64,000 nucleotides of DNA, from the NCBI GenBank assembly GCA_024280115.1, contig JAJRQT010000065.1, positions 1 through 64,000 of the forward strand, given 5' to 3'. This stretch comes from Bacteroidota bacterium. Lineage in GTDB: Bacteria; Bacteroidota; Bacteroidia; Cytophagales; Cyclobacteriaceae. A program made the position numbers and the translations under genes. This document shows, piece by piece, positions 46,498-55,436 of the stretch (position 1 is its first letter; every line of letters starts with the position of its first letter). The notes under the pieces were generated by a model, which was not told the origin of the DNA, searched no databases, and saw only the letters and a list, made by a program, of their open reading frames with translations.

Positions 46498-46872
46498 ATG
46501 AAAGAATTAACAAAGAGAGAATTGAATATTCTGGAGATCCTGTGGGAGCTTAAAAGGGGCTTTGTAAATGATGTCATTGATAAAATTCAAGATCCAAAAC
46601 CACCTTATACCACCGTTTCATCAATCATTAGAATCCTGGAATCAAAAGGTTATGTTACACATAAAGTATATGGAAATACATATGAATACAGACCGGTCAT
46701 TTCTAAACTTAAGTACAAGAAATTTGTGCTGAAAGATTTGATTTCTAATTATTTTGACGGATCGCTGGAAAATGTTGTCTCATTTATGGTAAATGAGAAA
46801 GAGTTGTCAAACGAGGAAGTGAATGAACTATCTGAACTAATTGATCACTATAAAAACCAGACGCATGAATAG
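46498..46872 (+). CDS. BlaI/MecI-family transcriptional repressor
   Basis: 124 aa winged helix. N-terminal KELTKRELNILEILWELKRG, the recognition helix region PPYTTVSSIIRILESKGYV and wing HKVYGNTYEYRPVI match BlaI/MecI/CopY. The cleavage and dimerisation half follows (VKDL-type ISNYFDGSLENVVSF). It represses its own operon until a membrane sensor-protease triggers its inactivation. The next gene encodes such a BlaR1-type M56 protease and overlaps it by eight bases (46865-46872), so they are co-translated and functionally paired. Confidence 0.95.
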   Translation: MKELTKRELNILEILWELKRGFVNDVIDKIQDPKPPYTTVSSIIRILESKGYVTHKVYGNTYEYRPVISKLKYKKFVLKDLISNYFDGSLENVVSFMVNEKELSNEEVNELSELIDHYKNQTHE

Positions 46873-48292
46873 TTTTTTAATATACATCTTTCAGGTATCG
46901 GTATGTCAAACAGGGTTCTATCTACTATACCGTCTTGCCTTTTCTAAACATACATTTTTCCAATTAAACAGAGTTTATCTCCTCTCTACAACTCTTTTGA
47001 GTTTTATCATACCGATTTTAAATATTGGAGTTTGGGATGCAGGTTCTTCAGAATATTTATTTATTTCTCCTCTGTTATTTATTTCTGAGAATCAACCCGC
47101 CTTAGAAACTCAATCTTTTGTAGCTGAAAGTTACTCAGGATCATGGGCATCACTTATAATGTCTTCATTATTCCTAATTTACATTTCCGGTTTCCTTTTC
47201 TTTTTCGTCAAATTATTACGCGGACTTTGGATGGTAACTTCACTCATCAAGCAAAATAATGTCGTTGATAGAGGATCGTATAAATTGATTACGCTTAAAA
47301 ATGACTTTCCCTTCTTTTCCTTTTTCAACTACATTTTTATAAATGATAAAAACACCATTTTATCCAGCAAAGAATTCTCTCATGTGCTTACTCACGAAAT
47401 AATTCACGTCCGACAAAGGCACACATTAGATATATTTTTCATGGAGTTGATTTCCTCCATATGCTGGTTCAATCCGTTTGTGAAAGGAATTAAAAATGAG
47501 GTACGTCAAATTCACGAGTTCATTGCTGATCAGCAAGTAGTATCATCGACAAATGATTGTGATCAATATTCAAGACTTATTTTGAGGTTATCTGCCAACA
47601 ATCATCTGATTCCTTTTACTCATCAATTTTCCAAAATAAATACTAAAAACAGAATAATTATGTTAAACCAATCTAATCATCATGCTATGAAAACTCTAAA
47701 ATACTTAATTGCAATACCCATGACATTTTTACTGATGTCTTTTTTCTCGTTCACGGAAAAGTCGGCTGTTACCAACATAGGCGAAGAAAATCTTAACAAG
47801 GAAAAATTGATTATCGGAGATATTTCCTGGGAGGGAAACACAATTTATAATGATGCTCTTTTAAACAAAGTATTAGGTTTTCAAAAAGGTGATGTTTACA
47901 AAGAGAAATTAATCGAAAAGAAGCTGGCTTATAATCCTAATAAACCGGATATAAGTTCTCTTTATATGGACTTTGGATACTTGTTTTTCAATATAGATAT
48001 AGATGAGGAAATCATAGGGAATACTATCAATTTGACCTTTAAATTGTATGAAGGATCCACAGTTGTTTTTGATAAAATCATTATAAAAGGTAATACAAAA
48101 GTAGAAACCCAAAAAGTGTTGAAAATGATTGAATTTAAGAAAGGAGATTTGTTTAGCCGGTCTAAATTAATTCAATCACAAAAGAACATTGCTGAAAGCG
48201 GTTTCTTTAAATCAGATGAAGTAGGTATCGATCCCATACCTCATCCTGAAAACAAATCGGTAGATATTGAGTTTGCATTGATTGAATTGTAG
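46865..48292 (+). CDS. BlaR1-type M56 sensor protease fused to BamA-like POTRA domains
   Basis: 475 aa from the ATG at 46865; a TTG at 46841 was rejected because it lies deep inside blaI. Four hydrophobic helices anchor the M56 peptidase; the zinc motif is LTHEIIHVRQRH (HEIIH, about 177-181) and the third ligand is in HEFIADQQ. A last membrane helix (about 285-295) follows. Residues about 312-475 are not a beta-lactam sensor or a TonB domain but two POTRA repeats: ISWEGNTIYNDALL, GFQKGDVYKEKLI, SSLYMDFGYLFFNID, then IIIKGNTKVETQKVL, KKGDLFSRSKLIQSQKNIAE and VGIDPIPHP. These are nearly the BamA POTRA sequences of Bacteroidota. Inference: a periplasmic sensor of outer-membrane assembly or of BAM substrates that signals by cleaving the paired BlaI. 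Confidence 0.9.
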   Translation: MNSFLIYIFQVSVCQTGFYLLYRLAFSKHTFFQLNRVYLLSTTLLSFIIPILNIGVWDAGSSEYLFISPLLFISENQPALETQSFVAESYSGSWASLIMSSLFLIYISGFLFFFVKLLRGLWMVTSLIKQNNVVDRGSYKLITLKNDFPFFSFFNYIFINDKNTILSSKEFSHVLTHEIIHVRQRHTLDIFFMELISSICWFNPFVKGIKNEVRQIHEFIADQQVVSSTNDCDQYSRLILRLSANNHLIPFTHQFSKINTKNRIIMLNQSNHHAMKTLKYLIAIPMTFLLMSFFSFTEKSAVTNIGEENLNKEKLIIGDISWEGNTIYNDALLNKVLGFQKGDVYKEKLIEKKLAYNPNKPDISSLYMDFGYLFFNIDIDEEIIGNTINLTFKLYEGSTVVFDKIIIKGNTKVETQKVLKMIEFKKGDLFSRSKLIQSQKNIAESGFFKSDEVGIDPIPHPENKSVDIEFALIEL

Positions 48293-48686
48293 ATTTAATT
48301 GCAGTACAACTTTACTAAAATTATACACCTAAAGTCAAAACTAAATTTGTGGTATGAGGTTCGTATTAATACTTTAACTCTTGTTTGTAGTTTTTCTGGC
48401 CTCCATTTAAGAATGACTTAGAAAAATACACTTTCGTTTTAGCAGCCTCAAAGCATTTACAAATCAATATATTGCTAAAAAAATCAATTATAATATTAGA
48501 ACCAAACACCTATAGATAAAATCTTGTTTGTATCTTTATACAGCAACATGATTATATGTTTTGGAAAACTATATTAGAATTCATAAATCTGAATTTTAAT
48601 ATAGTTTTCGTATTACTTTTTCACATCTGAATTTCTTGTTTGTTGTCATTTGTTTAAATGCAAGACTTTAGTAAATAATACTTCAA
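48293..48686. other. Spacer with a long imperfect palindrome
   Basis: About 390 bases after the M56-POTRA gene and before the LOG gene. No ORF. It contains the palindrome described at 48564-48609. No -7 box was recognised for the LOG gene; 48300-48550 shows only AT-rich DNA. Confidence 0.4.
48564..48609. repeat. 46-base hairpin-forming inverted repeat
   Basis: Left arm 48564-48583 and right arm 48590-48609 match at 19 of 20 positions: GAAAACTATATTA pairs with TAATATAGTTTTC, and GAATTCA with TGAATTT; the loop is six bases. It has no T run, so it is not an ordinary terminator. Candidate roles are a recombination or protein-binding site, a stable RNA hairpin upstream of the LOG gene, or a small mobile-element remnant. 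Confidence 0.55.
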
Positions 48687-49262
48687 ATGAAAAGCATCTG
48701 TGTTTTTTGTGGATCAAGCATGGGATTTCATCCAATTTATAAAAAATCAGCCATCGACTTAGGTAAACGTATTGCCGATGAAAACATTAAATTAATTTAT
48801 GGCGGTGGCAGTGTAGGGTTAATGGGTGTACTCGCCGATACTGTGATGGAGCATGGTGGGGAGGTTATAGGAATTATCCCCCGCTTTTTATATGATAGCG
48901 AAGTAGGTCATGATGGAGTCAATGAATTGATAATTGTTGATTCTATGCATGAACGCAAACAAAAAATGGCAGAGCTTTCTCATGCTTTTGTAGCTATGCC
49001 AGGTGGAATCGGAACGATGGAGGAACTTTTTGAGATATTCACATGGTCGCAATTAGCATTGATTAAAAAACCGGTTGCGCTCTTTAACGTCAATCATTTT
49101 TTCGATGATATCATTAATTTTCTAAACAAAATGGTTAAAAATGGATTTTTAAAGATTGAGACTTTCAATTCACTGATAAATTCAAAGAATGTTCATGAGA
49201 TGCTGGCTAAACTTATGGCATTCAATTATACAGAAACTCCAAAATGGATTGACAAAACATAA
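48687..49262 (+). CDS. LOG-family protein (nucleotide 5'-monophosphate ribohydrolase-like)
   Basis: 191 aa. Hallmarks are VFCGSSMGFHP at the N-terminus, YGGGSVGLMGVLA, HERKQKMAELSHAFVAMPG and the catalytic signature PGGIGTMEELFE. These match LOG/TIGR00730 proteins, which release the base from (cytokinin riboside) nucleoside 5'-monophosphates. In most bacteria the physiological substrate is unclear. Cytoplasmic homodimer. Its role here is not tied to the neighbours. Confidence 0.93.
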   Translation: MKSICVFCGSSMGFHPIYKKSAIDLGKRIADENIKLIYGGGSVGLMGVLADTVMEHGGEVIGIIPRFLYDSEVGHDGVNELIIVDSMHERKQKMAELSHAFVAMPGGIGTMEELFEIFTWSQLALIKKPVALFNVNHFFDDIINFLNKMVKNGFLKIETFNSLINSKNVHEMLAKLMAFNYTETPKWIDKT

Positions 49263-49330
49263 AAAAGTCAAATGGTTTCTTATTGATTGGTTCAACATAT
49301 TTATACTTTTAAAACGCTAAAATTATTCTA

Positions 49331-50362
49331 ATGAAGAAATTAATTGCTCTTTCGCTGACTATCTTGTCATTTGGATATTCCAATTCACAGGACCTCAGTG
49401 ATATTTTTGACAAAGTGAGTCCTGCGGTAGTTCAAATTAAAACCAAGGAGAAAGAAATTATTGGAACCGGACGACAGCGACAAACTGTTACTGCAGAAGG
49501 GCTGGGCTCCGGAATTTTAATATCTGCGGAAGGACTGATTTTAACCGCTGCTCATGTAGTTCAGACCGCAGAAGATGTAAAGGTTGTGTTTAAAAACGAA
49601 GAGGTAATTCCTGCAAAAATTATCTCAACGTCAAATACTGCAGATGTAGCATTGATCAAATTGGTCTGGCCACCCTCCGATAAAAATATACACATCCCAA
49701 AAGTGGCTGATTCTGATAAAGTAAAAATAGGCCAGGAGATTTTTGTGATCGGTAGCCCATATGGTTTGGCCCAATCGCTTTCCGTTGGGCATATCAGCGG
49801 TCGCCACGCAGAAAAAAGCGTATCTCACAAAATGACATTAATGGAGTTTTTCCAAACAGATGCCGCCATAAACACAGGCAATTCAGGAGGTCCGATGTTT
49901 AATATGCATGGAGAAGTTATTGGAATTGTCAGCTATATATTGAGTGAGTCAGGTGGTTTTCAGGGGCTCGGTTTTGCCGCAACATCCAACATGGCTACCA
50001 GCCTATTGCTTGAGGAAAAGGGTATGTGGTTTGGGGTTGATGCTGTTCTCGTCACGAGTGGCTTAGCAAAAATTCTCAATTTACAGCAGAACGGCGGTAT
50101 ATTGATTCAAAAGGTAGTCGATTTATCCCCGGGTGGAATAATGGGACTGCAAGGCGGGAGCTATAAAATGGAAATTGAGGGTAAAAAATTTACTGTTGGT
50201 GGAGATATCGTTCTTTCTATGTTGGGATATAAGATAGAGAGTGAAAAAGATATGATTGAAATAGGTGAAAAAATCAAGAGTTTAAAACCAAAAGATATCA
50301 TGAAGCTAACGGTAATGCGCGGAGGAAAAATAGAAGAGCTGACCTATACAATTCCGGATTAA
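49331..50362 (+). CDS. DegP/HtrA-like S1C serine protease with one PDZ domain
   Basis: 343 aa. The signal peptide is cleaved near YSNSQDLSD (Gln at mature position 1). Trypsin-like protease domain: TAAHVV (His75), NTADVALIK (Asp105) and NTGNSGGP (Ser185). A single PDZ domain occupies about 250-343. Most Bacteroidota DegP proteins are about 480-500 aa with two PDZ domains, so this is a shorter DegS-like form but without the N-terminal membrane anchor of DegS. Periplasmic quality control of misfolded exported proteins is likely. It starts 70 bases after the LOG gene, possibly co-transcribed. Confidence 0.92.
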   Translation: MKKLIALSLTILSFGYSNSQDLSDIFDKVSPAVVQIKTKEKEIIGTGRQRQTVTAEGLGSGILISAEGLILTAAHVVQTAEDVKVVFKNEEVIPAKIISTSNTADVALIKLVWPPSDKNIHIPKVADSDKVKIGQEIFVIGSPYGLAQSLSVGHISGRHAEKSVSHKMTLMEFFQTDAAINTGNSGGPMFNMHGEVIGIVSYILSESGGFQGLGFAATSNMATSLLLEEKGMWFGVDAVLVTSGLAKILNLQQNGGILIQKVVDLSPGGIMGLQGGSYKMEIEGKKFTVGGDIVLSMLGYKIESEKDMIEIGEKIKSLKPKDIMKLTVMRGGKIEELTYTIPD

Positions 50363-50454
50363 TAAATCAAATTCAGAAAAACCACAAGCAGATAAGATTG
50401 AAAAGAGATTGTTGACACATCAAAACTCACAATCAACTAAAATAAAAAATTAAA

Positions 50455-50491
50455 CCCCGCATATTTAACATTTAATGTTATATTTGCGGGG
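50455..50491. promoter_or_regulatory. 37-base palindrome directly before a start codon
   Basis: Arms 50455-50472 and 50474-50491 around a single base: CCCCGCATATTTAACATT and AATGTTATATTTGCGGGG, which pair at 16 of 18 positions. The last base is immediately before the ATG at 50492. A TATATTTG -7 box (50479-50486) is embedded in the right arm with no -33 partner. It could be an operator covering the -7 box and start, or an RNA hairpin blocking translation. Similar GGGG-ended palindromes are often seen next to DUF4143 genes in this phylum. Confidence 0.65.
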
Positions 50492-51667
50492 ATGATAACC
50501 CGCAGATTAGAGCATAAAATTAGAAAATCATTAAAGGGGAGTTCTTCTGTAGTCTTGTTAGGTCCACGACAAGTTGGTAAAACTACCTTAGCTATTCATA
50601 TAACGAAATCTTTATCCGCTGTTTATCTTGACCTTGAAAACAGGCTCGATTTAATTAAGGTGGAAGATATTTCTATTTTTCACGAAGAGAATAGTGATAA
50701 ATTAATTATCCTCGATGAAGTTCAGCGATTACCAGAAGTATTCCCGGAAATACGTGGATTAATTGATAAGGAGCGACGAAAAGGAAATAAAACTGGTCTA
50801 TTTCTTTTTCTAGGATCTGCATCAATAGAACTATTAAAACAATCCAGTGAATCTTTAGCAGGTCGTGTTTCATTTCATGAACTATTCCCGGTTGACGTTC
50901 TTGAATTTGCAAAAAGGAATACTGCAAAAACTAACAAACTTTGGGTTAGGGGTGGTTTTCCAGAAAGTCTGCTTTCTGATAATGATGAAGTTAGTTTAAT
51001 TTGGAGGCGAGATTTTATAAAAACGTATCTTGAAAGAGATATCCCTCAATTAGGCCCAAGAATACCATCGGAAACTTTAAACCGGTTTTGGACTATGCTA
51101 GCACATAATCAAGGTGCTATTTTCAATGCATCTCAACTATCCCGGAATATAGAAGTTAGTAGTATTACCGTTGCCAGATATTTAGATTTGATGGTAGATT
51201 TACTTTTGGTGAGGCGTTTGCAGCCATATACAATTAACATTGGTAAACGATTGGTAAAATCTCCTAAGATTTTTGTCCGAGATAGTGGAATTACACATGC
51301 CCTGTTAAATATTAAAACCTATGATGACTTATTGAGTCATCCCGTTATTGGTGGTAGTTGGGAAGGTTTTGTAATTGAAAATATTATGGCAGTTACAAGT
51401 TCTACTGTTAAAGCCTATTTTTATCGTACCGCTGATGGGGCAGAAATTGATTTGGTATTAGAGTTAGGGCCTCAACAACTTTGGGCAGTAGAAATTAAAC
51501 GTAATTCTGCGCCTTCAATTTCTAAAGGATTTTATATAGCATGTGAAGACATAAAAGCGGTACGTAAATTTATCGTGTATCCAGGACAAGAAACCTTCAA
51601 GATAAAAAATGATATTGTTATAATTTCTCTCTCTGATTTTATGACAGAAATAATGTCACAAGAGTAA
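50492..51667 (+). CDS. AAA ATPase with DUF4143 domain (second copy)
   Basis: 391 aa. Walker A LGPRQVGKTTLA (about 23-34), Walker B LIILDEVQRLPE, sensor FLFLGSASIELL. The C-terminal DUF4143 has a winged-helix segment (QLSRNIEVSSITVARYLDLM), PKIFVRDSGITHALL, and a nuclease-like core: TADGAEIDLVLE and WAVEIKRNSAPS, that is D-(x)n-E-x-K, an intact PD-(D/E)xK-like triad. In contrast to the copy at 32505, this one looks catalytically competent as a nuclease. Function unknown. Its start is directly preceded by a palindrome at 50455-50491, implying tight control. Confidence 0.9.
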   Translation: MITRRLEHKIRKSLKGSSSVVLLGPRQVGKTTLAIHITKSLSAVYLDLENRLDLIKVEDISIFHEENSDKLIILDEVQRLPEVFPEIRGLIDKERRKGNKTGLFLFLGSASIELLKQSSESLAGRVSFHELFPVDVLEFAKRNTAKTNKLWVRGGFPESLLSDNDEVSLIWRRDFIKTYLERDIPQLGPRIPSETLNRFWTMLAHNQGAIFNASQLSRNIEVSSITVARYLDLMVDLLLVRRLQPYTINIGKRLVKSPKIFVRDSGITHALLNIKTYDDLLSHPVIGGSWEGFVIENIMAVTSSTVKAYFYRTADGAEIDLVLELGPQQLWAVEIKRNSAPSISKGFYIACEDIKAVRKFIVYPGQETFKIKNDIVIISLSDFMTEIMSQE

Positions 51668-51840
51668 AACTTTATTACCAAAACTACCGGAATCCTAATT
51701 AAGACCAAACGTTACATAGATGCCAGGCTCTATGGATAACTCTAAATTGCGCCAGCAAGAAAACGCCCTTTTATTCAAGTCTTTGATGATAAAACGTCAC
51801 AGACAAGCCTAACGCAGAGATCGGACATTATGGACAGTCT

Positions 51841-52869
51841 CTAATTACTCCACTTAAAACCATTGTAGTTCGGGCACGGAAGTATTTTATCCTTGCGCTT
51901 TACTCTGCTGGTTTGGATTTCTGGGAGTAATAATGTGATGGAAATCTCATGTGATCCTCCTGATTGCGGACCAATATCCGAAATAGTAAAATCATAACTA
52001 TATCCAACTTCTACAAATTGTAGATTTAATCCAAGGATGAAAATCACAGCATCCTGACTGAATTTTTCACTATAATTTTTAGATGTCGGAATGCCTCTGT
52101 ACCATAACCCCACCATTACAGGGTCAAAAATAATATTAGCTCCTACGTCGAATTGATTGAATTCTCCCTGCGATTTATAAACAAAAGAGGGGGCAATACT
52201 GCTCAGTTTCGAGTTCGATAGTATTGAATGCTTGATGGGAATTCTCATACCACCATGCACAGATAACCTCATTGGAAGCAACGCGCGCTCTCCAAGCAGG
52301 GAATAATTTGGCCTGTTAATGTGATACGCTGAAAACCCTGCCCAAAAGGTTTTATTATAGATTACAGCCCCGGATGAAAAATCAAAATAGGATTGATTGC
52401 CTAATTGACCGATTGCATCATCTGTTGTGGGGCCATTGTGTATGATCATGTCACCAAATACGAGTTTGTCAAAATCTATGGATCTGGAAGCATATCCGAA
52501 TGTGAGTCCCGGAGAAAATACCCAACCCTCAGCAATCCTGATTTTGGCAGCATAAGTACCGCTGATAGAAGTATTCCTTAAATTCGCCGAACCTGCTTTA
52601 TCAGTCATCGCCAGAATACCAAATGCACTACTCCAGTCTTCGACAAGATAATCTGCTGAAGCGGCATAGGTGGTGAAAGCATTTGGAAGCTTGGCCCACT
52701 GCATTCGGCTGTTGAAAATTATTCTTGGCTGTTTCACAGAACCGACCAATCCGGGATTCAAATACAATGGAGATGCGTAGTATTGAGAAAACATAGGATC
52801 CTGAGCTTCAGCATTACTGAATATTAACAAAAGTGAAAATATTGCGATATATATATTGAATTTCTTCAT
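51841..52869 (-). CDS. PorP/SprF-family type IX secretion membrane protein
   Basis: 342 aa. Signal peptide cleaved in AEAQDPMFS (Gln1). PorP/SprF pattern: QDPMFSQYYASPLYLNPGL, then an outer membrane beta-barrel with WSSAFGILAMTD, SFDFTISD and a final HEISITLLLP. SprF-like proteins assist export or surface anchoring of the adjacent large type B T9SS substrate. The gene lies eight bases after the PKD protein gene on the same strand, the usual SprF-partner arrangement. Confidence 0.95.
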   Translation of the reverse strand: MKKFNIYIAIFSLLLIFSNAEAQDPMFSQYYASPLYLNPGLVGSVKQPRIIFNSRMQWAKLPNAFTTYAASADYLVEDWSSAFGILAMTDKAGSANLRNTSISGTYAAKIRIAEGWVFSPGLTFGYASRSIDFDKLVFGDMIIHNGPTTDDAIGQLGNQSYFDFSSGAVIYNKTFWAGFSAYHINRPNYSLLGERALLPMRLSVHGGMRIPIKHSILSNSKLSSIAPSFVYKSQGEFNQFDVGANIIFDPVMVGLWYRGIPTSKNYSEKFSQDAVIFILGLNLQFVEVGYSYDFTISDIGPQSGGSHEISITLLLPEIQTSRVKRKDKILPCPNYNGFKWSN

Positions 52870-52877
52870 GCTACCTT

Positions 52878-55436
52878 CTATCGAATAAGTGTAATGTCTC
52901 CAAATTTCATAACTTCTCTCCCATCAATAAATTTGAAATCTATTTTATAGATGTACACATCCGGAGTACAGACCACGCCTTTATAGTACCCGTCCCATCC
53001 CCTGTTTGTATCTTCGGTATCAAAGAGCAGCTCACCCCACCTATTATATATTTGCATTTTATAAGCGACCACCCCTTCAGTTACAGGAAAGAAAACATCA
53101 TTTCTCCCATTACTATAGCGGCTTCCCCCTGTAGGGCCATCCAGGCTTGGTGTAAATGCATTTGGAATTTGTATTTCATTTCCTTCAATTACTTCTACAA
53201 TGTTTTCATAAACAATGGTGTCCGCGCAGCCTTTACTGGTCCTGGCTATCAGGGTAATGTCATACCGCCCTGTATCCAGATAGGTATGTGTTGGTTCAAT
53301 CTCAATCGAATTTGAGCCATCTCCAAAATCCCATAAATATGCGTCTGCCAGAAATGATAGATTTGTAGTATAAATGGGATCTTCCGGGAGTTTAACAGTT
53401 TCCGGTCTGATCATAAAATCAGCGCTCGGTACTGGAAATACTTCGATAATCAGCCGTTTAACAACTGCATCTGTAATCCCTGATTCATTGTTTGCTTCCA
53501 GTTTTACACTATATACACCCGGCCTGTAATAAGTATGTGTCGGATGCTCAGCGGTTGATGTACCCTCTCCCTGTCCAAAATACCAAAGGTATGAATCAGG
53601 ATTGCCATATTTCGTCAGGTTGGTAAAATTAACAGTCAAAGGCGCACAGCCTTTACCCGGATCAAAAGTGAAATCAGCTTCCGGAACGGTTGGCTGAATA
53701 TAAATATTTACGGAATCCTCGCTTTCGCAGAACAATTCATCCAGATTGAGTTTAATAGTATAATTACCAGGTCGTTCATATATATGAGGCTTGGGATTTT
53801 CGTCATTCGAAACTATTCCATCTCCAAAATCCCAAATATGGTTAGCATTGGTCCTTGTGCTGGTGTTATTAATAGTCACAGTTGCATTTGGGTAAATCAT
53901 GATTTCAGGATTTGCTACAAATGAAGCTGTCAATTGTGGTTCTGCCGGCACGATAATGGAATGTGCTGTTACATCGCTTTCACAAAAAGCATAGTTTGCT
54001 GTCTGCAGGTCAATTTTTACATTGAGATTTTCAGAAGTGGGACCGGGCCGTTGAATTTGATAAGTGAAATTATCCTCTAATGTATCAATCATATAGATAT
54101 AACTACCCTTTGTAATCATCCAGCTATAATTGACAAGTCCCTTTTGCAAAGCATTTACTTCTATCACCATGTAATCACAACCAATATCAAGCGTATCGAT
54201 GTCAAACCCTGATTCCGGGATTGGATTCACATTTATTGACAGGGTAGAATCTGCCGAACATATGTCATTGATATCAGCTGTAAGATTTACCTTGTAACTG
54301 TTTATCCCCTTTCCAACCGCATCGAAAGTATGTTTAAATTGTGAATTTGATGCAGGATTTTTCTCCTTCAGGATTACACTATCCTGGTAACTAACGGTCC
54401 ATGTAAAATCATTTGGTAATAGTGATCTGGTAAAATCATCAACCTGGAAATTGACTTCAACCGGTGAACAGTTTTTAGCCAAAGGTTCATAATCTAAATA
54501 AATAAATCCCGGCTTGATGGATGGCAATACCTTTACTGAATCAGGGGCACTGTTAAATGCACAGCCATCCTCTGATATCGCTTTTAACATAACTTTAAAA
54601 GTCTTGGCTTTTGTTGACCAATTTTCAAAAGTCGCTGTGGTGGATGGAGAATATCCGGAGACCTTAGGATCTGAACGTAAAGTATCAATATATCCACTGC
54701 CATAATCTATGCACCACACGTACTCATCAATTATTACCGGTTGAGTAGCGACAGCAGTATTTTCAAACGTAACGGTAAGTGGACTGCAACCTAACAGAGA
54801 ATCCTTGGTAAATGATGCTATGGGGTTTTGATAAATTTCTACCGGTTTTGTGAAAATGGCATAGCAACCATTTTGGTCATTGGTAGCTCGTAAAGCTATC
54901 TGGTAGTTGCCCGGACTGAATTTTTTGCTTAATGTATCCGGCCTTGTCATATCGAATACCATATCCGGTGTAAATGTGACCTTGTCATAATCGAAATCCC
55001 ATTCCCAACGAATTACCTGGCTATCCTTTACCTTTTGAAGCGTTGTTTTATCGATCAGTTCAACAGGCAATCCCTCACAGGTATTCTCTGACAAAAATGT
55101 TGGTTCAGGATTATTATAGACCACAATGTTGACTTCGTCCCGCGTATCACAGAGCGTTATTATATCCCTGGAAATAAGTACTACGCGATAAACACCCGGA
55201 TTTGAATAAACCTGGGTAAAGGGTACAGCAGCCGCAGAAGAATAACCTGAATTAGGCTCTGTCCGTTGCAAAACATCATTTTCATCATAAAATTCCCATT
55301 TCCACTCTGTGTTGATTGTGGACCCAATAGATACATCATTAAACGTAACTGAAAACGTTTCCGAAGAACCGGGAGTTTTGCAAAATTTTGTGTTTGAGGC
55401 GCTAATTTGAGCTATGGATGTTGGGGTAACATTCAC
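52878..55436 (-). CDS. Large PKD surface protein, C-terminal part (frameshifted)
   Basis: 852 aa from a GTG that is only the first usable codon after a frameshift; no signal peptide. It carries a run of PKD domains of about 80-100 residues with GCSPLTVTFENTA, GCAPLTVNFTNLT and HIWDFGDGIV-type repeats. It ends in the T9SS type B domain (IQIPNAFTPSLDG, MQIYNRWGELLF). Together with 55436-56575 it forms one gene of about 1,230 aa: the last base run of the upstream part is five A, where six would keep the frame (GVEK/IVNV). It is the partner of the PorP/SprF gene downstream. Real defect, sequencing error or slippage cannot be told apart here. Confidence 0.85.
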   Translation of the reverse strand: MNVTPTSIAQISASNTKFCKTPGSSETFSVTFNDVSIGSTINTEWKWEFYDENDVLQRTEPNSGYSSAAAVPFTQVYSNPGVYRVVLISRDIITLCDTRDEVNIVVYNNPEPTFLSENTCEGLPVELIDKTTLQKVKDSQVIRWEWDFDYDKVTFTPDMVFDMTRPDTLSKKFSPGNYQIALRATNDQNGCYAIFTKPVEIYQNPIASFTKDSLLGCSPLTVTFENTAVATQPVIIDEYVWCIDYGSGYIDTLRSDPKVSGYSPSTTATFENWSTKAKTFKVMLKAISEDGCAFNSAPDSVKVLPSIKPGFIYLDYEPLAKNCSPVEVNFQVDDFTRSLLPNDFTWTVSYQDSVILKEKNPASNSQFKHTFDAVGKGINSYKVNLTADINDICSADSTLSINVNPIPESGFDIDTLDIGCDYMVIEVNALQKGLVNYSWMITKGSYIYMIDTLEDNFTYQIQRPGPTSENLNVKIDLQTANYAFCESDVTAHSIIVPAEPQLTASFVANPEIMIYPNATVTINNTSTRTNANHIWDFGDGIVSNDENPKPHIYERPGNYTIKLNLDELFCESEDSVNIYIQPTVPEADFTFDPGKGCAPLTVNFTNLTKYGNPDSYLWYFGQGEGTSTAEHPTHTYYRPGVYSVKLEANNESGITDAVVKRLIIEVFPVPSADFMIRPETVKLPEDPIYTTNLSFLADAYLWDFGDGSNSIEIEPTHTYLDTGRYDITLIARTSKGCADTIVYENIVEVIEGNEIQIPNAFTPSLDGPTGGSRYSNGRNDVFFPVTEGVVAYKMQIYNRWGELLFDTEDTNRGWDGYYKGVVCTPDVYIYKIDFKFIDGREVMKFGDITLIR

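Noticed and set aside
48564..48609. Reading the palindrome as a transcription terminator
   Set aside because: No T run follows either arm and it lies 270 bases from the nearest stop codon.
50479..50486. TATATTTG as a full promoter for the second DUF4143 gene
   Set aside because: No -33 TTTG is at the right distance (the position holds CCCG) and the box is inside the palindrome, so only a regulatory-site call is made.
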